Assembly (NCBI RefSeq): GCF_026965555.1
Contig: NZ_CP114040.1
Span: 12,416,001-12,480,000 of the forward strand
Direction: 5' to 3'
Source of the DNA: Nannocystis punicea
GTDB taxonomy: Bacteria > Myxococcota_A > Polyangia > Nannocystales > Nannocystaceae
Length of the DNA stretch: 64,000 bases
A model generated the notes under the pieces. The model was not told where the DNA came from and did no database searches. It saw nothing but the letters and a program-made list of their open reading frames with translations. Below, one piece after another: positions 26,420 to 35,875 of this stretch (positions are counted from its first letter, which is position 1; each line of letters begins with the position of its first letter). The translations under genes and the position numbers were made by a program.

Positions 26420-26880
26420 CGACGACTCGGACCGCGAGCACGAGGACGCGCTCTGCTTGCGCACGCGCGGCCGCCTACTCGCTGCGGCGTCAGGCAGACA
26501 CTGCGTCGCGGTACAGAGGGCCCGCTCTTCGGCCTCGGACGGTCCCTCGAATGGGTCGGACAGCGCCGACCGCGTTCACGGTGCGCCTGCTCGGACGCGG
26601 CGGCGCGCCGGGCGGATACCGCGTCGTCCCGATGGCCTCGGACGGCTCCTCGAATGGGTCGAAGCGGTAGCGCCTTCGCGTCGAGTCGGCGACCGCTCAG
26701 GCCGCGAGCACGACGGCGGCGGCCGCGAATAACACGACCGCCTCGACCTGCTTGCGATCGAGGTCCGCCTGCTCCGCCGCGCCAGACGGCCATGGCGTTC
26801 CGAGGGACGCGCGCCCACTCCTCCGCCTCGGACTGCTCCTCGCATCGGTCGAGGCAGCGCCCCGACAGGTCGCGACCTGT
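26420..26880 (-). pseudogene. decayed copies of the addA 3' end
   Basis: Downstream of addA on the minus strand there are about three degenerate copies of its last 150 bp. The best, 26697-26800, begins TCAGGCCGCGAGCACGACG and matches 26880-26985 almost base for base over the first 85 bases. Others lie at about 26575-26690 and 26420-26560 (CGTCGCGGTACAGAGGGCCC against CGTCGCGGTACATGCGGGCCC). Translated, one copy reads SEAEEWARVPRNAMAVWRGGAG against the gene's SEAEERARMYRDAVSAWRAAAA. Frames are broken, so these are not extra exons. Confidence 0.75.
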
Positions 26881-26881
26881 C
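26864..26881. repeat. perfect 18-bp palindrome over the addA stop codon
   Basis: GACAGGTCGCGACCTGTC is fully self-complementary and spans two bases of the stop codon. It is made of GACAGG/CCTGTC half-sites like those of the iterated palindrome, in inverted order. Confidence 0.7.
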
Positions 26882-29800
26882 AGACCGCGAGGACGACGTC
26901 GGCGGCCGGGAACAGCAGGACCGCCTCGACCTGCTTCTTCTCGAGGCCTGCCTGCTCGGCCGCGGCGGCGCGCCAGGCGGACACGGCGTCGCGGTACATG
27001 CGGGCCCGCTCCTCGGCCTCGGACAACTTTTCGATGTTGTCGAGGCAGAGGCCGTAGACCGTGGCCTTTTGCACATGTCCCTCGGGACCGGCAGGATCGG
27101 CCTCCTCGATGGCGAGCTCGAGGTTGGGATCGAGCTCGAGCACGAGGCGGGCGATCTCGCCGGTCTGGAGGGCACCTCCGTCGAGGCGGGCGAACGGGAC
27201 CTGCCGCTCGACCCGCAGGCCCGCGGGGTCGCGGTCGCCGCGGCTCAGCGCGGCGCGCAGGTTGGGGCCCTCGAGCACGCGCAGGAACTCCTGCACGCGC
27301 GCGCGTACCCACGTCTCGTCGCGGCTCGGCGCGGCGGCGCGGACGATCGCCTCGAGCTGCGGGGTGCTCGGGTTGAACTCCTCGAACCAGCCGATCTCGG
27401 CGAACAGCGCCCGCATCGCCGCGCCCCAGTGGGACAGCGGCGTGTCGGCCAGATGCATGTGGTCGGCGACGGTGCGGCCCGGGTCCTGCGCCAGCACTGC
27501 GGCGCGCACCAGCGGGCCCTGCGAGGGCAAGAAGCTGAGGCCCGCCGGCTCGCCCGCGAGCGCCTCGCGGGCCGGGCGCTCGCCGGTCCGCGGGCCCGAC
27601 GACTCGAGGTGCGGGTCGGACGGGTCGCTGACGTCGGGCGTTACATAGGCGTGCGGCGCCAGCCAGCTGCGGTCGCCGTGCTCGAACAGGACGCTGTCGG
27701 GCTCGACCGGCCCCTCGTGGAGCGCGTGGATCAGCATCGCCGAGGCCCGCGCCGGCGCCCCGCGGCTGCCCTCGCCGGGCGGGTCGACGAGCATGAACAG
27801 ACCCTCGCGCGCGCGCGTGACCGCGACGTAGAGGAGGCACAGGCTCTCGTGCGCCAGGCGGTCGATGTGCTGCTCGAAGATCGGGCGCAGGTCGTCGAAC
27901 TGCTGCCACATGTCCTTCGAGACATGCCGGGCGATCCGCACCACCGGGCCGGCGTCGCCGTCGCGCTCGTAGACGACCTTGAGCGTGCGCGTCGAGGCCA
28001 GCTCGGTCTCGAGCTCGGGCAGGATGACGATGTCGAACTCGAGGCCCTTCGACTGGTGGACCGTCATCACCTGGACCGCGGAGGCGGCGGGGTCGGCGAC
28101 CGGGCGGGTCTCGACCATGGCGACGAACTGGTCGCAGCGGAGGGTCCGGCGCTCGTCCCACACCTGGGCCAGCTGGATGAGCTGCATACAGCGCCGGTAC
28201 TGCCGCTCGTCGACCTTCGAGGCGATCGCGCGCACCCACTGCTGCAGCGTCGGCGCCAGGCCGTCGCTGGCGATCTGCCGGCGCACCCGCGCGGCCACGC
28301 GGCGCTGCAGGTTGCGGTCGTCCTTGTCGAAGCCGACCACCTGTCCCAAGGGACTGGCGAACACGTTGAAGCCGGCGATCGAATGATCGGGGTGGTCGGC
28401 CAGGCGCAGGAGGTCGAGGATCGCGTTGACCGCCGGCGCGTCGGTGAGCGGACCGCCGCCGCGGCCGGTCGCGGGGATCTTCAGGCGCGTGGGCCCGAGC
28501 TCGTAGAGCACGCGGCCGACCGCGCCGTTGGTGCGCAGGAGGACGCCGATCGTCTTGCCCGGGTGGCGGTGGTACAGCTCGGCGACCAGCGCCGCGGCCT
28601 CCTGCAGGCGCAGCGCCTGCCGCTTGCCCTGGTCCTCGCAGCGGCCGACCGCGCGCACCTGGACGTAGCCGGCGATCTTGCGCGTGGTGGTGTGCTGCTC
28701 GAACTCGGAGTCCCAGCGCCGCGCCGCGTACGGGTAGCGCAGCAGCGACGGGTTGTCCTTGAGGTTGGTGAAGATCTTGTTGACGACCTCGATCACCGCC
28801 GGCGACGAGCGGAAGCTGGTCGCCAGGGTCTCCTTGTGCAGCACCTGACCACCTGGCCGATGGAGCAGGTCGTCGAGGCGCGAGAGGATCTCCGGGCAGG
28901 CGTTGCGCCAGCCGTAGATCGACTGCTTGACGTCGCCGACGCAGAAGAAGCTGCGCTCGTCCGTCGCGTACGAGACGGTCTCGTCGACGATCGGCCGCAG
29001 GGCGTTCCACTGCTGGATGCTGGTGTCCTGCATCTCGTCGAGCAGGACGTGGCGCAGGCGGGCGTCGATGCGGAAGCAGATCTCGTCGAGGTGGCCGGAG
29101 AGGTCGGCCTGCGCCAGCGCGACGGTGAGGTCGGCGAAGGTCAGGACCTTGTGCTCGCGCTTGACCCGGCGATAGCAGCGGTCGAACAGCTGCAGCAAGG
29201 TGCAGGTGGCCCGCGTCTGCTCGATGACGCGGCGGCGGAACACCCCGCGCGCGTGGCCCAGGAGGCGCCGGTAGGCGAACACGGTCCCCGGGGCGATCGG
29301 CTTGTTGTAGTAGACGAGCTCGTTCTCCGCGACCTTCTTGGCCAGGCCGGTGGTGAAGAACTCCATCCAGTCGTCGGAGCTGCCGGTGCGGCACTGCTCG
29401 GCGCGCTGGCAGTCCTTGGTGTGCGCCTCGATGCCGCGCTTGCCGAGGTCGGTCGGCACCGCGAAGCGCAGGCCCAAGATCGCGTCGTCGAGCTCCTGCT
29501 CCGACAGCGTCGGCTCGGGCGCGATCGCCTCCCACGCCGAGGTGTCGTGACACTCGCGGTAGAGGTCGTAGAGCGAGCTGACCGTGTTGTCGATCGTGTC
29601 GGTGACGGCCCGCTCCGAGCTGCCCTCGGTCAGCGACGCCAGCAGCTCGATGATCGCCTCGGTGTCGCCCTCCTCGAGCATGAGGCCGATCGCCTCGCGG
29701 CGCAGGCGGAAGGCCTCGTCCTCGTCGACGATCCGCGCGTCGGTCGGCAGGCCGAGCTCGAGCGAGAAGCAGCGCACGATCGTGCCGAAGAAGCTGTCGA

Positions 29801-31481
29801 GCGTGCGGATCTGCAGGCGGTGGAGGTTGTTCGCCAGGCTGGCCAGGAGGTCGAGCACGCGCGTGCGCGCGAGCTCCCGGTGGAGCCGGTGGCCGAGCTC
29901 GTCGCGCTTGGCGGCGTCGTCGGCGGCCTCGGCGAGGGTGCGCAGGATTCGATCGCGGATCTCGCCGGCCGCGGCGCGGGTGAAGGTGCTGGCCAGGATC
30001 GAGTACGGGAAGGCGCCCCGGCTCAGGACCTGCAAGTAGCGGTTGGTCAGCTGGTAGGTCTTGCCCGAGCCGGCCGAGGCCAAGATCCGCATGTGCTCGA
30101 GCCGGTGCCCGCCCGCCAGCCGCGTCTCCGGCGGCAGATCCAGAGCGGCCTCGGCGACCCGCTCGGCCTCGGCGATCACCGCCAGGACGTCCTGCCGCGG
30201 CGCCGGCGGGCTGTCCGAAAAGACATGCGAGGTGTCCGCCGGGACAGGTCGCTTGCGCGGGCGCGGCGGCTCGCGCGGGACGGCCTCGGCCAGCGCGAGG
30301 GCGTCGCCGAGGCTGTCGGCGGGCGCCGGGAGGTCGGAGACGTCCGGGTGAAAGACCGAGTCCTCTCGCATGTCCCCGGGGACAGGCGAGAGGTCGGACG
30401 AGTCTTTCGAGCGGTGCTGCGACTCGTCGAAGGATTCGGCGGCGACGTACGCTCCGCTGCCGCCGTCCTCCGCGGGGACGAGGCCTCCGGCGTCCTCGAC
30501 GTGGATGTCCGCGAGGACAGGCTCGACTCGTTCGGCAGCTTCAGCGAGCCGCACCGAGCGACTCACGGGAGAGTCCTCGGAGAGCGGTCCCTCGTCGGTG
30601 GCGCCGGGCGCGTCGTCCGCGGGCTGCCGACTCTTCGTGGCTCTCGGACGGCGCGTTCGCGTGTCTGAAAAAACAGGTGGTTTCGCGTCACTCGCGGCGT
30701 CCGTCGCACCGTCCGCGTCCACGGGGGCGAGCGGCTCCGCGTCGTTCGAGGTGCCGCGCGCGTCCGCGAAAACGGGCGGCTCATCTCGGAGCGAGGTACC
30801 CTTCCCGCTGCGCGCGTACGCGGAGGCGGGCGGCTCCTGGTCGCTGGCGGGACCCGTCGCGCCGTACGCGTCCGCGAAGGCGGGTCGCTCAATGTCGATA
30901 GCGGCGCGACGCGCTGCCCCGGAGGCAGGTGGCTCCGCGTCGGTCGAGGTGCTCTTCCCGCTGCGCGCGTGCCTGGTGGCAGAGGCAGGCAGATCGCCGT
31001 CGCCCGTCTCATCGCGCGGCTGCCTGTCCTCGCGGCCAGGTCGCTTCACTCCGGCCGAAATCGTGCCGCGCCCTTGCCTGTCCGCAGGGACAGGTCGCTC
31101 GGGTTCGACCTGCGTCGCGCCGGAGCTGCGCGCCCGCACGTTCGCGACGGCCGAACGCTCCCCGCCGGCCTGGGCGTCGGTGCTGCCGCGCGCCTGCCTG
31201 TCCGCAGGGCCAGGTCGCTCGCCGTCGCCCTTGCGGCCGCGCTTGCGCGGCTCGGGGGCGGGCTCCGGCGGCTGCGGGGCCGGGCGGGCGGCCGCCTCGG
31301 CGCTGCGGGCGAAGGCGCCGGCGACTGCGTTGAAGAGGTCGCGCGCGGGGCGGGCGACCTGCCGCGGCGCGGGTCGGTTGCGCCTGGCTTTGCGGACAGG
31401 TGGAGGCTGGGCCGCGGCCGCCTCGGGCTCGCCGAACAGCCACAGCGACTCGGGGCGCGGCGGCTTCTCCGGGTCGCTCAC
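26880..31481 (-). CDS. addA: UvrD/AddA-type helicase subunit with long repetitive N-terminus
   Basis: A 1533-residue SF1A helicase, likely the helicase subunit of an AddAB-like recombination nuclease. The first 455 residues are low-complexity and repetitive (words such as ERPVPADRQGRG), unusual for the family and likely disordered. The helicase core has Walker A ILASAGSGKTYQL (about 466-473), DEMQDTS (about 812), MTVHQSKGLEFDIVILPEL (about 1136) and LLYVAVTRAREGL (about 1218). I see no RecB-type nuclease motif at the C-terminus; the nuclease is in the neighbouring gene. GTG start, overlapping the upstream nuclease gene by four bases (GTGA). Four exact palindrome copies fall in the N-terminal extension. 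Confidence 0.87.
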   Translation of the reverse strand: MSDPEKPPRPESLWLFGEPEAAAAQPPPVRKARRNRPAPRQVARPARDLFNAVAGAFARSAEAAARPAPQPPEPAPEPRKRGRKGDGERPGPADRQARGSTDAQAGGERSAVANVRARSSGATQVEPERPVPADRQGRGTISAGVKRPGREDRQPRDETGDGDLPASATRHARSGKSTSTDAEPPASGAARRAAIDIERPAFADAYGATGPASDQEPPASAYARSGKGTSLRDEPPVFADARGTSNDAEPLAPVDADGATDAASDAKPPVFSDTRTRRPRATKSRQPADDAPGATDEGPLSEDSPVSRSVRLAEAAERVEPVLADIHVEDAGGLVPAEDGGSGAYVAAESFDESQHRSKDSSDLSPVPGDMREDSVFHPDVSDLPAPADSLGDALALAEAVPREPPRPRKRPVPADTSHVFSDSPPAPRQDVLAVIAEAERVAEAALDLPPETRLAGGHRLEHMRILASAGSGKTYQLTNRYLQVLSRGAFPYSILASTFTRAAAGEIRDRILRTLAEAADDAAKRDELGHRLHRELARTRVLDLLASLANNLHRLQIRTLDSFFGTIVRCFSLELGLPTDARIVDEDEAFRLRREAIGLMLEEGDTEAIIELLASLTEGSSERAVTDTIDNTVSSLYDLYRECHDTSAWEAIAPEPTLSEQELDDAILGLRFAVPTDLGKRGIEAHTKDCQRAEQCRTGSSDDWMEFFTTGLAKKVAENELVYYNKPIAPGTVFAYRRLLGHARGVFRRRVIEQTRATCTLLQLFDRCYRRVKREHKVLTFADLTVALAQADLSGHLDEICFRIDARLRHVLLDEMQDTSIQQWNALRPIVDETVSYATDERSFFCVGDVKQSIYGWRNACPEILSRLDDLLHRPGGQVLHKETLATSFRSSPAVIEVVNKIFTNLKDNPSLLRYPYAARRWDSEFEQHTTTRKIAGYVQVRAVGRCEDQGKRQALRLQEAAALVAELYHRHPGKTIGVLLRTNGAVGRVLYELGPTRLKIPATGRGGGPLTDAPAVNAILDLLRLADHPDHSIAGFNVFASPLGQVVGFDKDDRNLQRRVAARVRRQIASDGLAPTLQQWVRAIASKVDERQYRRCMQLIQLAQVWDERRTLRCDQFVAMVETRPVADPAASAVQVMTVHQSKGLEFDIVILPELETELASTRTLKVVYERDGDAGPVVRIARHVSKDMWQQFDDLRPIFEQHIDRLAHESLCLLYVAVTRAREGLFMLVDPPGEGSRGAPARASAMLIHALHEGPVEPDSVLFEHGDRSWLAPHAYVTPDVSDPSDPHLESSGPRTGERPAREALAGEPAGLSFLPSQGPLVRAAVLAQDPGRTVADHMHLADTPLSHWGAAMRALFAEIGWFEEFNPSTPQLEAIVRAAAPSRDETWVRARVQEFLRVLEGPNLRAALSRGDRDPAGLRVERQVPFARLDGGALQTGEIARLVLELDPNLELAIEEADPAGPEGHVQKATVYGLCLDNIEKLSEAEERARMYRDAVSAWRAAAAEQAGLEKKQVEAVLLFPAADVVLAV
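27911..27924. repeat. near-exact palindrome TGTCC-TTCG-AGACA in addA
   Basis: One mismatch. Read as Val-Ser-Lys-Asp-Met in ARHVSKDMWQQ of the helicase. Another near-copy lies at 28342 (TGTCCCAAGGGACT). Confidence 0.65.
30212..31212. repeat. cluster of iterated palindromes in the addA N-terminal extension
   Basis: Exact copies start at 30233, 30371, 30506 and 31079. Near-copies are at 30212 (TGTCCGAAAAGACA), about 31019 (TGTCCTCGCGGCCA) and about 31199 (TGTCCGCAGGGCCA). The exact ones are read in the same codon phase, giving Val-Pro/Leu-x-Asp (RPVPADTS, SPVPGDMR, EPVLADIH, RPVPADRQ). Confidence 0.8.
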
Positions 31482-34429
31482 GCCTCGGCCTCCAGGTCGT
31501 CGGCGCCGCCGAACACGCGGGTCTGGCAGATGTTGGCGAAGTCGTCCTGGTAGCGGGCGGCGAAGTCGCCCATGATGTCGAAGCGGCAGGCGCGGATGCT
31601 GCGGACGATGTCACGCGCGGTGCCGACGGCGTCGTCGAGGTCGGCCGGGGTCCAGCGAGCGACGTGCAGCGCCTCCTGCTCCGGCTTCTTCGGCAGGTTC
31701 ATGTAGGCCAGCTGGACCGGGCCGGTGTAGCCGTGCTGCGCCGCGAGGTGATGGTAGAGCGGCAGCTGCAGGTCGCTCCACTGGCTCGCCGAGCCGCGCG
31801 CGGCCCGGTGCGTCTTGTCGGGGCTGTGGCCCGACTCGCTGGTCTTGTAGTCGATGATCATCCACGAGCCGTCGCGGATGTTCTGATCGATGCGATCGAT
31901 CTTCCCCTTGATCCGCATCGGCGCCTGATCGGGAATTTGAAGAAATGTCTCTTCGGGCAGCTCGAACTCGCAGCGGCGGATCTTCCACCCGTCGGCGCGG
32001 CGGCGGGCCTGGTGCGGCGCGAACGCGACGAGGCGCTGGCGCAGACGGGAGATCTGGATCCGGATCGCCGGCAGCGGGCGCGCGCCGAAGGTCGCTCGCG
32101 CGCGGTCGTCGAGCACCCCGTCGAGGTAGCGCGCGATCGCCTCGGGGTCGACGCTGTCGGCGATCGCCGGGTCCTCGCCGAAGCGCTGCAGGACGTCGTG
32201 GGTCAGGTTGCCGAACTGCAGCGCGTCGAGCTCGACGGCGCTGTCGTCGACGAGGCGCAGGCGGCGGACGTACTTGAGGTAGTAGCGGAACGGGCAGCGC
32301 AGGTACCAGCCGAACTCGGTGACCGTCATCGCCTGCGGTTCGACGAACGCGCCGGGTTCGGGGATCCGGAAGCCGGAAGTCGCGCCCGAGGGCGGGGCGC
32401 CGTACGGCAGGGCCCAGCGGCGGGCGTGGTTCGGATCGCAGAGGCGGAGGATCCGCGCGGGCAGGCGCTCGAGGTCGCCGGCGAGGAGGAGGCGCGAGGG
32501 CGTGAGCGGCTCACCGTCGGCGGCCTGACGCCCGGCGATGAAGGTGCACTTGACCCGGCTGCGGCGGATCGCCTCGATCAGGTAGGCGTCGCGGGCGTAG
32601 CGGCGGCCGTTGCTGAGCACGCCGAGGTGCTCGCGCAAGCCGTCCGGGAGGAACGCGTCGGCGGTGACCGCCTGCGGCACCGCGCCGTCGTTGCACCCCG
32701 CGAGCACCAGCACCGGCGCCGGGTCGTGGTGCAGCTCGAGCCAGCCGAGCATCTCGATCTGTCCCGAGCGCGGATCTTCGGGGACGCGCAGGCCGGCCAG
32801 CTGGGCCAGCACGAGCCGCAGGGCGGTCGGGCCGTCGACGTCGGGCTGGAGGCCGGGCGCGGCGCCGGTGAGGTTGCCGAGGTTCTTGGCGATCTCGATG
32901 CAGGTGTTGGCGACGCGCTGGTCGCTGATCGCCTTGGCGTGGACGTCGAGGTGGCCGTAGGCGTTGCGCAGGACCTCGAGGATCGGCTCGAACCACTGCG
33001 TCAGCGGCCGGCGGTCGCCGACCAGCGGCGAGTACAGCTTGGCGACGATGTCGTGGAGGATCTGCATCCGCCGCGCGGCCTTCTCGTCGCCGAGCCAGGC
33101 GGTGCCGAGGTTGTCCTGCAGGTGCTCGGTGTGATAGCGGTCGAGCACCGTCAACCACTCGACGATCGTGTGGTCGTCGGCGGCGACGTCTTCCTTGCTG
33201 TCCTTTGGGCCCTGTCCTTCGAGACCTGCGCTGAAGGGCACGTCCTCGGGGACCTGCTCGACCGGCTTGCCCTCGGCCCACTCGGGCGCGGGGCCGGCGA
33301 CCGGCTTGGCCTTGCCGAGCAGGCGGCGGACGAAGCCCTCGACGTCGGGGTGGCGGACGAGGGAGGCGAAGGCGAAGAAGCGCGGGTCGCGGACCCACTC
33401 GAGGCCGGCCTGAAGCAGGCGGAACGGGCGGCCGTGGAGGGCCAGGAGGCCGCGCGGGTCGTGGACGGCGATGTCGGCCCACTGCCCGGCCTGGGTCATG
33501 GTGGGGGCGAGCTTCTCGTCGCCGAGGCCGATCGTGACCTCTTCGGGGCGGTAGGCGCCGCCGAGGTCGGCGAGGCAGCGGATGACGGCCTGGGCCTGAT
33601 CGGCGGGGCGGTCGGCGATGATGAGCTGCTCGTCGGGGATCTCGATCGGGCGGCCGGACCAGAAGTTGCGCTCGACGCAGCCGTCGGCGTCGAAGCCGGC
33701 GTAGAGGTGCTCGGGGGCGTGGATCAGGGCCGTGGCCCGGTCGCCGTAGGCGCGGACGATGGCGCGGTGGACGCGGGCGAGGTCGACGACGCCGACGAGC
33801 ACGAGCTGGTGATCGGGGTCGACCGGGGTGGCGCCGTCGACGAGGGCGGCGATGACTTCGCGGCGGCGCTCGTGCGGGCAGACGCGGTCCTCGCGGGCCA
33901 GGCGCTCGCGGTAGCGCGACTCGAGGCGCTCGAGCACGGCCCAGCGCTCGGCCTCGCGGTCCATGTTCATGCGCGCCGCGACCTTGGCGACGTCGCGGAG
34001 CGACAGCAACTCGGCCGACAGCTCGTCGACGACGCCGACGACGGTGCCCGCGAGCTCGTGCCAGGCCGGCCAGTCGTAGAAGTCAGGGCGGCTCGGCAGG
34101 AGCGGCGTGATGTGCTCGGGGCGGGCCTCACGCAGGACGTGCATCCACGCGAGGGTGCACTCGAGGGTCGAGGCGGTCCGGGCGTCGCCGGGGACCAGCA
34201 GCTCGGCGAGGGCCCCGGGGGTCAGGACCTGCGGCGGGACCAGGCGGAGGCCGCGCTCGGCGCATTGCCGGAGGAGCAGGTGCAGCAGGACGCGGCCGGC
34301 GCGGGCTCCAGGCAGCACGCAGCGGACCGCCCGAAGGTCGCAGCGGCGACCCTCGGCGTGGCGCTCGATGAGCCAGGCGGCCGCCGCCGGGAGCAGCGGC
34401 CCTTGCCAGTCCAACCATTGACGCTGCAT
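31478..34429 (-). CDS. addB: AddB-like nuclease/inactivated-helicase subunit
   Basis: A 983-residue partner of the AddA-type helicase. Its C-terminal domain is a PD-(D/E)XK nuclease of the RecB type: IKGKIDRIDQN followed by WMIIDYKTSESG (about residues 837-862) gives the Asp and the D-x-K pair, and the upstream LRCPFRYYLKYVRRL is the usual opening of this domain. The N-terminal part starts at MQRQWLDWQGPLLP (ATG 34429, GAGAGG upstream); an upstream Met at 34474 is less likely. No intact Walker A is visible, as expected for AddB-like subunits. In known systems the pair resects double-strand breaks for RecA. The four-base overlap with addA supports one complex. Confidence 0.83.
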   Translation of the reverse strand: MQRQWLDWQGPLLPAAAAWLIERHAEGRRCDLRAVRCVLPGARAGRVLLHLLLRQCAERGLRLVPPQVLTPGALAELLVPGDARTASTLECTLAWMHVLREARPEHITPLLPSRPDFYDWPAWHELAGTVVGVVDELSAELLSLRDVAKVAARMNMDREAERWAVLERLESRYRERLAREDRVCPHERRREVIAALVDGATPVDPDHQLVLVGVVDLARVHRAIVRAYGDRATALIHAPEHLYAGFDADGCVERNFWSGRPIEIPDEQLIIADRPADQAQAVIRCLADLGGAYRPEEVTIGLGDEKLAPTMTQAGQWADIAVHDPRGLLALHGRPFRLLQAGLEWVRDPRFFAFASLVRHPDVEGFVRRLLGKAKPVAGPAPEWAEGKPVEQVPEDVPFSAGLEGQGPKDSKEDVAADDHTIVEWLTVLDRYHTEHLQDNLGTAWLGDEKAARRMQILHDIVAKLYSPLVGDRRPLTQWFEPILEVLRNAYGHLDVHAKAISDQRVANTCIEIAKNLGNLTGAAPGLQPDVDGPTALRLVLAQLAGLRVPEDPRSGQIEMLGWLELHHDPAPVLVLAGCNDGAVPQAVTADAFLPDGLREHLGVLSNGRRYARDAYLIEAIRRSRVKCTFIAGRQAADGEPLTPSRLLLAGDLERLPARILRLCDPNHARRWALPYGAPPSGATSGFRIPEPGAFVEPQAMTVTEFGWYLRCPFRYYLKYVRRLRLVDDSAVELDALQFGNLTHDVLQRFGEDPAIADSVDPEAIARYLDGVLDDRARATFGARPLPAIRIQISRLRQRLVAFAPHQARRRADGWKIRRCEFELPEETFLQIPDQAPMRIKGKIDRIDQNIRDGSWMIIDYKTSESGHSPDKTHRAARGSASQWSDLQLPLYHHLAAQHGYTGPVQLAYMNLPKKPEQEALHVARWTPADLDDAVGTARDIVRSIRACRFDIMGDFAARYQDDFANICQTRVFGGADDLEAEA

Positions 34430-34729
34430 GGGCCTCTCGCCGGACAGGCAACCTACGAAACGAAAAGGGGCCACGCAAGGCCCGCGGAGCGCCGGAGATC
34501 GCTCGAGAGGGCCCTGGGGGCTGCTAGATCCATCGGGCAGGTGACCGCCGCGGGCGTGAGGTCCGAGACGGCGGCGGTATTGCGGCCGATCGCCGGAGAT
34601 TCGCGGCTTTTCGTGGCCTCGCCGGATTTGTCGAAAATTTGACAGGCTCGGCCGTGGCGCCGTACCCGGCCCCTCACGCGCCGCAGAGGTCGGCGTCCGG
34701 CGGGGTCGGCGTGGTAGCGTGACGACCGG
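34430..34729. promoter_or_regulatory. divergent gap with a TTGACA-containing AT patch
   Basis: Between addB (minus) and the ligase-like gene (plus). TGTCGAAAATTTGACA (about 34628-34643) is an inverted repeat with TGTC/GACA ends and contains a perfect TTGACA -35 hexamer on the plus strand. No good -10 follows at 16-18 bases, so promoter use is uncertain. Nothing else recognised. Confidence 0.3.
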
Positions 34730-35875
34730 GTGTTCACGACGGTCTTCGCCGCGGCCGCGATGGTCCTGACCCTCGCCCTGCCGCCCTTCCCGCAGGGCCT
34801 GACCATCCTGATCACGATGTACCTGCTGCTGGTGACGCTGGCGGGTTTCGGCGGCTTCCTGCGCTCGTCCGCGGCCAGAGCGCAGGTCACCCTGCTGTTG
34901 CCGTGGGTCCTGGCGCTGATCATCGGCCTGGCCGTCGGCACCATCGGCGGCAACTCGCTAGGGCAGTCGCTGGAGGACGCCCTCTCGTACCTGCTGTTCG
35001 CCCTCGGCCTGTGCGCCGGGCGAGCCGCGAGCCGCCCGCGCTGGCTGTTCGCGGCGGTCCTGCTGGTCGCGGTGGTCGACGGCCTGGCCTCGCTGTACCT
35101 GATGCCGACGTGGGACCTCAGCCGTTACCGGTCGGTCTACAACTACTTTAAGATGGCGATCGGCCACCCGCTGGTCGGCCTGTTCTGCGCCACCTTCCTG
35201 CTGCACTTCGTGCACAACCGGTCGCTGCGGCGGGTCTGCTCGCTCTCGCGCGCGGTGCTGGTGGTGGTGGTGATCGCCACGGTGAGCCGCGGGATGGTGC
35301 TGGGCATGACGCTCGGCTGGCTGACGAGCCTGTCGGTCCGCTCGCCGCGGAAGGGCGCGCTGGTGGTCGGGCTCGGGGTGCTGGCGGCGGTGGTGTTCGC
35401 GACGGTGCTGTCGGACTTCGCGGTGACGTACCTGCGCCTGGGACAGCAGGGCACGGTGGACGCGCGGGTGCGGGAGATCGAGGAGTGCCTGCACATCTTC
35501 GCCGAGAACCCGATCTTCGGCGCGGGCCTCGGGGCGGAACTCGAGGTCGACGGCCATCATGCCAGTTACGTGCACAACATGGTCGCGTACCACCTGTGGA
35601 AGTTCGGCCTGGTCGGCTCGGCGCTGTTCGCCCTGCCGGTCTTCTCGCTGGCGCGCCAGGCGATGCGGACGCCGCTGCACCTGCGCGCGCCGATCTTCTC
35701 CGGGGCGGTGGCCGTGATGCTGTACGTGGTCACCGCCGCGTCGTACAAGAGCTACATCCTGGTGCCGATGGTCGGCATCGTGGTCGGCGCGGCGCTGCAG
35801 GTCTCGCTGCCGGCGCGGGCCCGCCAGGGCGGCTCGCCGGCGCTGCAACAACATGTCTCGAGGGCCAGCTCATGA
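34730..35875 (+). CDS. O-antigen ligase/polymerase-like membrane protein
   Basis: A 381-residue polytopic protein with about ten hydrophobic segments. The long central loop carries AENPIFGAGLGAELEVD followed by ASYVHNMVAYHLWKFGLVG, matching the periplasmic loop and H-N motif of the Wzy_C/O-antigen ligase superfamily, which joins or polymerises lipid-linked glycans in the periplasm. Whether it is a ligase or polymerase cannot be decided. GTG start at 34730. It overlaps the next gene by four bases (ATGA), opening a polysaccharide cluster of four genes. The last residues (QQHVSRASS) include a palindrome half-site. Confidence 0.75.
   Translation: MFTTVFAAAAMVLTLALPPFPQGLTILITMYLLLVTLAGFGGFLRSSAARAQVTLLLPWVLALIIGLAVGTIGGNSLGQSLEDALSYLLFALGLCAGRAASRPRWLFAAVLLVAVVDGLASLYLMPTWDLSRYRSVYNYFKMAIGHPLVGLFCATFLLHFVHNRSLRRVCSLSRAVLVVVVIATVSRGMVLGMTLGWLTSLSVRSPRKGALVVGLGVLAAVVFATVLSDFAVTYLRLGQQGTVDARVREIEECLHIFAENPIFGAGLGAELEVDGHHASYVHNMVAYHLWKFGLVGSALFALPVFSLARQAMRTPLHLRAPIFSGAVAVMLYVVTAASYKSYILVPMVGIVVGAALQVSLPARARQGGSPALQQHVSRASS

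Noticed and set aside
27069..34642. Long plus-strand frames opposite addA and addB (1199 and 1080 codons)
   Set aside because: Same antisense effect; no domain can be recognised, and the minus strand encodes the helicase and nuclease motifs.
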